From Fragilaria radians (taxonomy: Eukaryota > Bacillariophyta > Fragilariophyceae > Fragilariales > Fragilariaceae): DNA of 13,512 nucleotides. The stretch lies in the NCBI GenBank assembly GCA_900642245.1, contig CAAAJI010001130.1, positions 1-13,512 on the forward strand, in the 5' to 3' direction. Below are positions 6,966 to 13,512 of this stretch, piece after piece. Each line of letters opens with the position of its first letter. The stretch's first letter is position 1. The translations under genes and the position numbers were made by a program. The notes beneath the pieces were generated by a model that saw nothing but the letters and a program-made list of their open reading frames with translations, had not been told where the DNA came from and did not search any database.

Positions 6966-7757
6966 CTACCAAGCCGATACTCCGGAAATGATATCTTTGT
7001 GACGATTGTTATTCATACTATCATCCAAATACTTGTCAATATCAGTCTGTGGGGGGAAGAATGTCCCATCAATCTCAAGTAGGTCCTTCAACAATTGTAT
7101 CATACATATCGGTTCTGAGTTGGAGTCATGTGTGGGTAGTCTTCGAATCCAATCCAACCGTTGCAAGGAACTTTCCTTCAGGTCAGGAATTGGCAATGTT
7201 CCTATTTTTGGGATTTTAGGAGCCGAGGAAGGATGATATTGTCGTTGGGCTTGTAGGACTAATAGTGATCGTATATGCCCCATGGCATTTTCTTGAATCC
7301 GAATTTGATGCAAACGTGGACGTTCCACAAGATCCCAATTTTGACGATACCTATTCTTCTCATCTTGAAATTTCATCCCCACCTCTTCCATTTCATCTTC
7401 TAGGACTACCATCTCACATTGCATGTATCGAATCATGACATTTGTTTGATGTTCTATCAATTCCATTGCCTTTTGCATGACATGTATTTGATGATAACAA
7501 TACAGTAATGTCGATTGCATACGTAACGTTCTGGAATTTGGTAACGATTGAGAGGAATGAGTTGTCTTCATGATAGAAAAGTAATGTGACAATTCCTTTG
7601 ATTTTCCAAGTCGATATTTGTGAAATGTGTTACGTCCCTTATCAAGCACCAAGGTTGCTTGGTCTATGTAATATTTCATTTCCTCTCTCTGTTGTTGCCT
7701 CGTTACCCTGATTTGGTTTAAACTATTCCGAACAGTCTCAATCTCAGCGTCGATCAT
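6966..7757 (-). CDS. Coiled-coil protein of unknown function
   Basis: An uninterrupted 263-codon frame runs from ATG 7757-7755 to a stop at 6966. The longer frame opens two codons earlier with TTG, but an in-frame TAA lies directly upstream, so the ATG is the likely start unless a spliced exon precedes it. Residues about 1-55 are rich in Glu, Gln, Arg and Ile/Leu with heptad-like spacing (IDAEIETVRNSLNQIRV), and residues about 85-150 form a second helical stretch (HQIHVMQKAMELIEHQ, then EDEMEEVGMKFQDEKNRY). The last third is less helical, with PKIPKIGTLPIPDL. There is no signal peptide, membrane segment or catalytic motif. I do not recognise the family. It is the only intact minus-strand gene between the repeats and the divergent membrane-protein gene. 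The long frame in A+T-rich DNA supports a real gene. Confidence 0.65.
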   Translation of the reverse strand: MIDAEIETVRNSLNQIRVTRQQQREEMKYYIDQATLVLDKGRNTFHKYRLGKSKELSHYFSIMKTTHSSQSLPNSRTLRMQSTLLYCYHQIHVMQKAMELIEHQTNVMIRYMQCEMVVLEDEMEEVGMKFQDEKNRYRQNWDLVERPRLHQIRIQENAMGHIRSLLVLQAQRQYHPSSAPKIPKIGTLPIPDLKESSLQRLDWIRRLPTHDSNSEPICMIQLLKDLLEIDGTFFPPQTDIDKYLDDSMNNNRHKDIISGVSAW

Positions 7758-8370
7758 CTTCAAACGTTATATATCTAATATTCAAACTATGGTTATATCT
7801 GTTATCCCGCTTTGGTTCGCAACCGATTGTGTAATTCTACGAATAGGAGAAAGTTAAAACGAGAAGTTGTTGTTGTTCCTTTTCAACATTGTCCCCCCTT
7901 CGAATTTCTTTCGAGAACTACCAGTAGAATGCATTGAAATTCAAGTTTCTAAATGAGCTGGAAAATGTCGTCTCGGGATTCTCATTATAGAAAGTAAACG
8001 GTAATTTGTTTTCCCGAATGATAATGTTCAGACTTGCGTTCTATCTAATACAAAGAGAATTGACATCCCAAACAAGCCCAGCATCTTTGCAGAATAAGTA
8101 GACAAATGCAACATTTATATAAATACAACTCGCACCTGATATTCCATCATACCAGAATTTGCAATTCCCCCAAAGGCAAACATATAATTCAATGTAGGAA
8201 AATAAAATCTGTTCAGTTAGTAGTAATGGTTGCTTGACTCAGAAGAGTGGCACACATGCAAGTTTTGACAATATCTGTCGTTTAGTCACTCTAGTGTACA
8301 ACAAGCTAGATTGGAGGAGAAAAGAAATATCTGGAGAATAAAAGTAGGCCTCTAGACATTAGCATATGAT

Positions 8371-8402
8371 TGATTGCCTTGTGTCCTTCCACTAGGCAAT
8401 CA
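8371..8402. repeat. Perfect 9-bp inverted repeat (hairpin)
   Basis: TGATTGCCT at 8371-8379 is the exact reverse complement of AGGCAATCA at 8394-8402, with 14 bases between. It lies in the divergent spacer. No poly-T tail or tRNA-like context accompanies it, so its role is unknown; it may be a regulatory dyad or chance. Confidence 0.35.
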
Positions 8403-9055
8403 TGTCCGCATATTCCTTTGGCATAACCAAACAAAGATCAATTTTTTTCTTAAAAAAAATGTAAAATAGCTGCATCAAACATTCTATATAATTATCTTGT
8501 TGTTTGATCTAAGGCATGCACTGTTTTGTGTCATTTTCAACACTTAGATTCATTTTTATCTTTCATTGCAAAGAAATATCATGCAGATCTCTTCCTTGAG
8601 ATCCCCATAAAAAGAAGGTAAATTTCCACATCCAGCTATAATTGGTTAGAACAAAGTCCTAGTCAGGTACCTTACTTTATCACAAGGCTACCAATCTTGC
8701 CCTGCACGTGCCATCATTGTTCAGGTTTGTTACCAATTGTACATGTGAGATCAACAACTTTTCAAACTTTCAATCCTTCAATGGAATCCACTTTGTCCCC
8801 AAACTATTCAGCTTCCTTGTTCTCAATATTCTAAGCTTTATTGATATTTTTGGTCCTTCAAACTCTCTTATAATTTTCAAAAGCTTAATTGGTTGAATTT
8901 TACTTGTGGCTTTTTATTAACCTTACTGCTTTTATGACCATCATTACTCCTTACAGTCATTTACCGAAATGCAACTGAACAATAAAATAATTCATTCGGA
9001 CATGCAAAACATGCATGGAGTCATACTCATACTTAGGCATAAATATGACTGTTTA

Positions 9056-9080
9056 GGGGGGAGTGGGGGGGGGGGGGGGG
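9056..9080 (+). repeat. Poly-G tract (G6-AGT-G16)
   Basis: Six Gs (9056-9061), then AGT, then sixteen Gs (9065-9080). In an A+T-rich spacer this is striking and could fold as a G-quadruplex. The length of such a run is error-prone in sequencing and prone to slippage in cells. Similarity with the fragment at 2321-2440 begins directly after it. Confidence 0.8.
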
Positions 9081-9121
9081 TGGATATTCATGGCATCATC
9101 GATGATCCTCATGGCAGGAAT

Positions 9122-11485
9122 ATGTCAAAAGCCAACAATCGTGCAGTTCGTGCAGGAGTTGCATCATCACCGGGTGCTCATTTTGTAAAGAATGACGAGG
9201 TTAAGCCATGCGCAAAACCCGTTGAACAGAAAAAGAGTGGAAGAAGAAGAACAATTATGACAATTCGCGAAAATGAACAAGAAATGTTTGACGAAGAACT
9301 CCTGGAAATCAAGGACCGTAGACGCAATAGAGTCAATCGTAGATCTCGATATAATACAGGAAGCGATACTCCCGAAGCATCTGCTCCATCTACATCTACG
9401 CCTCCTATTCTGAGAGCTGTTGATTTGACACCAATACCGTACACAACAACGAATCGAGATAACATACTCCTTGTTGAGGGGGGATCAGCGGCAACTATAG
9501 TGACAGAACACTCAATGACAACTATTCCGAGGAATAACTTGAGAGTAAGGGACGATGCAACAATTCAAACTACAGAGACCACGGTCACTGCACAAGTTAC
9601 AAATTCTGCTGGTCATAGGAATCAAGTCCTCAATAGTGTTCGTCTCTCAGCAAATCCTAGTTTGGGAGTAAATTCCTCAGATTCAAATCGCGAGTCTGTG
9701 GTCGTAGGATCTAGCAATCAACAGCCATCAAGTATAACACGTTTGATGATCAATGTCCAAGGTCGTACCGTGAGTGAAGAAGAAATGAAATTGATGTGGT
9801 TGACATCCGGGAAGTGCTCTATATGTGGGTTGAACCAAACACATATCAAGGAGAAATACGGACCTTTCGGAGTATTCCGTCGAATGGTACCTCAAACTGT
9901 AGAAGGGATATCCTACAAAGGTTATTGCTTACTTTGTTACGATGTTCCTAAATTGAGGCAAATTCTCCATGATCCTTCAATACCCCTAGATTTGTTGAGG
10001 CATGATCCGATGCAATCTTCTATCCGTTCATTGCAACTGCTTGATGCTGGTGTTATAGAATTTCCAGAACCAAAGCGCAGTGCTCTTGTCACCCTCTGCT
10101 CTTCTATGCTTTTTCAACTATGTTTTTCAATCACACTTTTGGTGGTAGCTGCATGCATTGTGATTCTCGGTATCAAGCTGTCCAAACGACCCGAGGTATG
10201 GATTTCACCATCCTCAGCTCCTTCCACATTTTTCCCAACTGTATCACCCACCTCCTATGAATGGAATTTCAACTCCGAAATTATTTCCGACCAAGAGTCG
10301 TTCGGGCATATCGTACGATTGAACTCCAAAGGGAATATTTTAGTCGTCTACTCTCCGAGTTTTACGGCTGGGAAAGGAAGGTTCTATGTTTATGCTTATG
10401 ATGAGTCATCCCTTGCAGAGAAATGGTCTCAGCTCGAAGTTATTGCGGGGGAACATGATGTTGAAACGAATATTTATGATTCTTTCTACCATGGTGTGCA
10501 GCTTAGTGACGATGGATCTACAGTAGCATTTGGATCACCAGGAAATGGGTATGGTCTTGTCCAAATTTATCACATTGACATCATGAGCCATAAAGTCATA
10601 CCGAAAGGGCAGGCTATTGAGGGACCAGCAATACTTTGTCAATTCGGGTACTCGTTAGCCTTTAATTTTAACGGAACACGGCTATTTATTGGTGCCCCCA
10701 ATTATGCGGTATCAGAAACAGATATAAGTGGATTGGTACGAGCCTATGACTACCATGACAATACAAATACTTGGGTGCAAGTCGGTTCCGATATGTTGGG
10801 TAAAAGCAGTGGATCTCGTTTTGGAAGTTCCGTTGGATCTGGTAGTGATGGAACTAAAATTATGATTGGAGCTCCTCATGACAGCACAGTCTATGAGAAT
10901 GGAGGCAGAATTTATTTCTTTACCATGAATGAAGATAATGTTTGGTACCACTATCCCCTAAACGATGTATACGGTTCGATGACAGGCTCGCAATTAGGTT
11001 CCCTATTAGAGGTGGATGAAACTGGAGATTTTGTCGTGACGCGAATGGAAAAAAGTAACGATGAATCATTTCCTAATGCAGGTGTAGTGTCCATATATTT
11101 CTTTCAGGAACAACGGCAAATGATTGAAATTCTAGGAATACCCATTTCGGGGACGCGCCGAAATGCAAAATTTGGTCGTCATGTCGATATTACTTCGGAA
11201 GCTGGAGTCCTTGTGGTCTCGGAACAAAATAACGAAGAGCGTGCTGGAGACGTACAAGCGTATTATTCGACGTTTGGTTTTTTTCAAATCGATGGGAATG
11301 TAATTCGAGGACCTTCCAAGGGTTCGTGTGAACCTGCATCACAGGGACCAAGCGTTTCGCTCGCATCCATGACAGGACGTAGACTTGCCATCGGCTATGA
11401 ATGTATCTTAGTCGATGGACGGACCAAGTCTGCAGTTCATATTTATGATATTTTCACCGTTGATGAGCAAATTTTGTATCCATAA
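9122..11485 (+). CDS. Single-pass membrane protein with four-Cys motif and seven FG-GAP-like beta-propeller repeats
   Basis: Numbered from ATG 9122 (787 aa): residues 1-80 are basic; 80-205 are Ser/Thr-rich and probably disordered; C232-x2-C235 and C269-x2-C272 form a likely zinc site; 322-350 is a hydrophobic membrane segment; a Ser/Pro/Thr stalk (SAPSTFFPTVSPTS) follows; then seven repeats of the form FG-x-S-x-x-x-(D/N)G-x-x-(I/V)-x-GAP-x-x-x-x-x-G-x-(I/V)-Y start near 394, 457, 506, 565, 624, 683 and 744. Seven such repeats fit an integrin-alpha-like seven-bladed propeller (inferred). With no N-terminal signal peptide, the cysteine domain is probably cytosolic and the propeller outside, suggesting adhesion or surface recognition. 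The frame stays open up to ATG 8969, but that extension reads through the poly-G tract, so I prefer 9122. Relatives: 1-75 and 2321-2440. Confidence 0.8.
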   Translation: MSKANNRAVRAGVASSPGAHFVKNDEVKPCAKPVEQKKSGRRRTIMTIRENEQEMFDEELLEIKDRRRNRVNRRSRYNTGSDTPEASAPSTSTPPILRAVDLTPIPYTTTNRDNILLVEGGSAATIVTEHSMTTIPRNNLRVRDDATIQTTETTVTAQVTNSAGHRNQVLNSVRLSANPSLGVNSSDSNRESVVVGSSNQQPSSITRLMINVQGRTVSEEEMKLMWLTSGKCSICGLNQTHIKEKYGPFGVFRRMVPQTVEGISYKGYCLLCYDVPKLRQILHDPSIPLDLLRHDPMQSSIRSLQLLDAGVIEFPEPKRSALVTLCSSMLFQLCFSITLLVVAACIVILGIKLSKRPEVWISPSSAPSTFFPTVSPTSYEWNFNSEIISDQESFGHIVRLNSKGNILVVYSPSFTAGKGRFYVYAYDESSLAEKWSQLEVIAGEHDVETNIYDSFYHGVQLSDDGSTVAFGSPGNGYGLVQIYHIDIMSHKVIPKGQAIEGPAILCQFGYSLAFNFNGTRLFIGAPNYAVSETDISGLVRAYDYHDNTNTWVQVGSDMLGKSSGSRFGSSVGSGSDGTKIMIGAPHDSTVYENGGRIYFFTMNEDNVWYHYPLNDVYGSMTGSQLGSLLEVDETGDFVVTRMEKSNDESFPNAGVVSIYFFQEQRQMIEILGIPISGTRRNAKFGRHVDITSEAGVLVVSEQNNEERAGDVQAYYSTFGFFQIDGNVIRGPSKGSCEPASQGPSVSLASMTGRRLAIGYECILVDGRTKSAVHIYDIFTVDEQILYP

Positions 11486-12269
11486 CCATTGTGGATCTTG
11501 ATATCGGGGTTTAAACGAGTTAGAAGTGTAACCTAGGTTCCAGTGGAAAGAATCAATTGAAGTAGTCAGGATCCAAAAATCATATAAGCTTTTTGTATTA
11601 GAGAGTTGCAAGAAAATTGAGTGAGGCTTGAATTATTTGAAAAGCTATAGAATTTTTTAGTCAGTGTGACAAAGGACGGTTTGGCATAGCTAATGAACTC
11701 CAATCATCAAGGTTCCCCATTAAACACGTTGCCAATGAGACACCATGACTCAAAGGTGGTATTCCCACAATTACAATCATGGTTTGTAATTAACGCCAAC
11801 ATCTAGGGATGAAAGTTGAATCCATTTGTATATCAGACGAGGATGTGGATGACCATTATTGTTTTGAAAATGATAACAATTGGAAACCTATGCTAAGCGC
11901 GGTAATGTGTTCTACCACTTTTGACAAGTGAGATTTCAACAAAGACTTCTCATGAAACATCGAGAAACGTATTGAAATTAATTAAAGCATTGAAGTCAAA
12001 GTGACCTGTCGTCAGATAAACTATAGTTATGGTCAAAATATCAAACACCATAGTGATTCGATTTAAGACGAACAAACGCTTTATTGAAAGTTAAACTGCG
12101 TCACAGTGAAGTGCGCATCTTTCGTGTGATTTCGAACCTTCACCTAAACTAAGTCAATTTTTAAATGTGGTATGTCAGAGTCTACAAGGAGATGTATAAT
12201 ATCTCGAAATAGAGCGTTCTAGCATTAATTCTCACGCTTTATAAGGAACACTTTATCTCTGTCACACTT
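11486..12269. other. Convergent intergenic region before sufD
   Basis: About 0.8 kb lies between the 3' ends of the membrane-protein gene and sufD; no gene is supported. An 8-base inverted repeat, AGAGCGTT at 12211-12218 and AACGCTCT at 12273-12280, straddles the sufD stop codon; with a 54-base spacing it may be chance. No tRNA or clear transposon remnant was seen. Confidence 0.45.
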
Positions 12270-13512
12270 TTAAACGCTCTGAAATTGTCCCTTGACTTTC
12301 CGTTCACCACGTGGAACTAAGTTTTCCAATCGTTGTAGGACACGACGAGTGAGACCATATGGACTGTCTACCTCACCTCTCAATGCCGGTTCAATAGAGG
12401 ACGCAATATCCCCCACAAAGGCATACATGAGTAAATTCCGTGCAATGGTCGGATCTAATCCACGAGAACGCAAATAGAAGAGTTCTTCCTCACTCAAATC
12501 AGATACGGTCGCACCATGTGTACATGTCACATCGTCAGCCACAATCTCCAAGGTCGGTGCTGCCCAAGCACGACAACGATCTGACAAAAGGATTGTCCGA
12601 GACAATTGTTGACTTTGTGTCTGTTGTGCACTTTGTTCAACACGGATACGACCCCGAAAGGCACCTGTGGCTCGACCACCAATCATTGTCTTTTGAACTT
12701 GTTCCGACGTCGTCCCCTGTGCAATGTGATGAATGTTGGTTTTGACGTCAGTTCGTTGGGCTCCACCGGATAGGTTGAAACCATTCACAGTCGTTTGGCT
12801 ACCAGGACGCAATAAGGACACGGATAAGGCGACCCGAACGCGACCACTACCACCAATCGTCATCATGGTACTGGAATACGACCCCTCGTCTCCCGTGATT
12901 TGTACATCCAGGGACTCCAAATGAGTATCTCGGAGAGATGGACGCTGAGATTCGATCACACGAGGTGGAAGAGTTCCCTCTGGAATTTCGTTATCATTTA
13001 CCTCTGTGCCACCAATTACGATCCCGCCTGTCTCTTCGAGATAGGTATGTGTGACTTGCGCATGCTCCTTGACAAATACTTGAGTGAAGCCATTGTATAA
13101 CTTTGGACGATACTCGCCAATATCCAAATCGACACATGATTGAACGAGAGACAGACGACTATGTGGTTCCGCAATAACAAGAGCACGGGGATGACATGAC
13201 ACACCCTTATCTTCTTCACTAGAATGAACTCCCATATCCTTTGTTATCGCGTTTACGAGCATGACAGGTTTGATAATTTCGGAATCTGCTGCTTGTGTAT
13301 CCATACTAGGAATTCGGATGAGCGCCACGGCATTTGTTTTTATCGTGTTCAATGCCGTAAAACAGGCTGTGCCTTGTTGAGTGTTGATTGCAAATTGCGA
13401 CGTCGCATCTCCCATATTATGATCGGGTGCACTTAACTTGGAAAAGGATGTGAGGAAATCGGTTGGTCCAGATGGTACTGGTGCTGCCAATGCGTCTGTG
13501 AATCCATCTGTT
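12270..13512 (-). CDS. sufD: SufD, Fe-S cluster scaffold subunit of the SUF system (5' end beyond window)
   Basis: The minus-strand frame runs from the right edge to TAA 12270-12272, giving 413 residues without an intron; the frame is open at the edge, so the N-terminus and any plastid-targeting presequence lie outside. The C-terminal third has the SufB/SufD signature: a Cys-Thr-His-Gly-Ala-Thr segment, then LSEEELFYLRSRGLD and ARNLLMYAF. The His at 12516-12518 matches the conserved SufD histidine needed for cluster assembly on the SufB-SufC-SufD complex (family knowledge). Earlier parts include the HPRALVIAEPHSRLSLVQS strand and the beta-helix core. In chlorophyll-c algae SufB and SufC are plastid-encoded and SufD is nuclear, so the product is probably imported into the plastid. 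The region is visibly richer in G+C than its surroundings, as expected for a conserved gene. Confidence 0.93.
   Translation of the reverse strand, partial: TDGFTDALAAPVPSGPTDFLTSFSKLSAPDHNMGDATSQFAINTQQGTACFTALNTIKTNAVALIRIPSMDTQAADSEIIKPVMLVNAITKDMGVHSSEEDKGVSCHPRALVIAEPHSRLSLVQSCVDLDIGEYRPKLYNGFTQVFVKEHAQVTHTYLEETGGIVIGGTEVNDNEIPEGTLPPRVIESQRPSLRDTHLESLDVQITGDEGSYSSTMMTIGGSGRVRVALSVSLLRPGSQTTVNGFNLSGGAQRTDVKTNIHHIAQGTTSEQVQKTMIGGRATGAFRGRIRVEQSAQQTQSQQLSRTILLSDRCRAWAAPTLEIVADDVTCTHGATVSDLSEEELFYLRSRGLDPTIARNLLMYAFVGDIASSIEPALRGEVDSPYGLTRRVLQRLENLVPRGERKVKGQFQSV

Larger units (their letters stand above)
7758..9121. other. Divergent intergenic region between the coiled-coil gene and the membrane-protein gene
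   Basis: About 1.3 kb with no convincing gene; a 62-codon ORF at 8708-8896 is low-complexity Phe/Asn/Ile-rich and probably chance. Because the flanking genes point away from each other, both promoters should lie here. Visible structures are a hairpin (TGATTGCCT at 8371-8379 with AGGCAATCA at 8394-8402, 14-base loop), an A/T-rich patch near 8440-8465, and the G-tract at 9056-9080 just before the proposed start of the plus-strand gene. Confidence 0.45.

Noticed and set aside
7810..7835. GGTT-CGC-AACC small hairpin resembling a tRNA T-arm
   Set aside because: The stem is only four pairs and the surrounding sequence does not fold into the rest of a tRNA.
8708..8896. 62-codon plus-strand ORF
   Set aside because: Its composition is Phe, Asn, Ile and Ser from A/T-rich DNA, with no motif and no conserved counterpart in the window.
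12120..12145. tRNA T-loop-like GGTTCGAAATC on the minus strand
   Set aside because: The flanking bases do not pair as a T-stem and no acceptor, D or anticodon stem is found around it.
12292..13436. Several plus-strand ORFs of 61 to 101 codons
   Set aside because: All lie opposite the long, clearly conserved sufD frame and show no family features.

Overview
The window looks like nuclear DNA from a photosynthetic stramenopile, most probably a diatom. Four things point there. There is a gene for SufD, the plastid Fe-S scaffold subunit that chlorophyll-c algae keep in the nucleus while sufB and sufC sit in the plastid genome (known biology). A membrane protein carries a Ser/Pro/Thr stalk of the SAPS/PTVSPTS kind common in diatom surface proteins. 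There are remnants of Ty1/copia and hAT elements, and intergenic DNA is A+T-rich without bacterial-style operons. Coding regions are mostly uninterrupted by visible introns. Species cannot be told from the sequence alone.

Layout, left to right. Bases 1-75 are the last 24 codons of a beta-propeller membrane protein gene whose full paralogue lies at 9122-11485. Next come a possible LTR and the first part of a copia Gag (541-801), joined in the same reading frame, across one stop codon, to a truncated leucine-rich-repeat (LRR) gene (814-1426) that also carries a 1-base frameshift. This broken LRR gene and about 0.8 kb of downstream flank (814-2239) are a duplicate of 4626-6220, where the LRR frame is open. 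Between the two copies lie a 120-bp piece of the beta-propeller gene's 5' region (2321-2440) and a degraded hAT transposase on the minus strand (about 2536-3790). After the second LRR copy come a degraded copia Pol piece (about 6499-6915), an intact 263-aa coiled-coil gene of unknown function on the minus strand (6966-7757), a 1.3-kb divergent spacer, the full beta-propeller membrane protein gene (9122-11485, plus), a 0.8-kb convergent spacer, and sufD (minus), whose 5' end runs off the right edge.

Overall this is an accessory patch shaped by duplication and transposons, flanked on the right by a core plastid housekeeping gene. There is no evidence that these genes form one pathway. The points most worth following are the membrane-protein family (four-cysteine cytosolic motif, one membrane segment, seven propeller repeats) with at least three copies or fragments in 13.5 kb, the repeated LRR gene with unequal decay of its copies, and the in-frame Gag/LRR junction.
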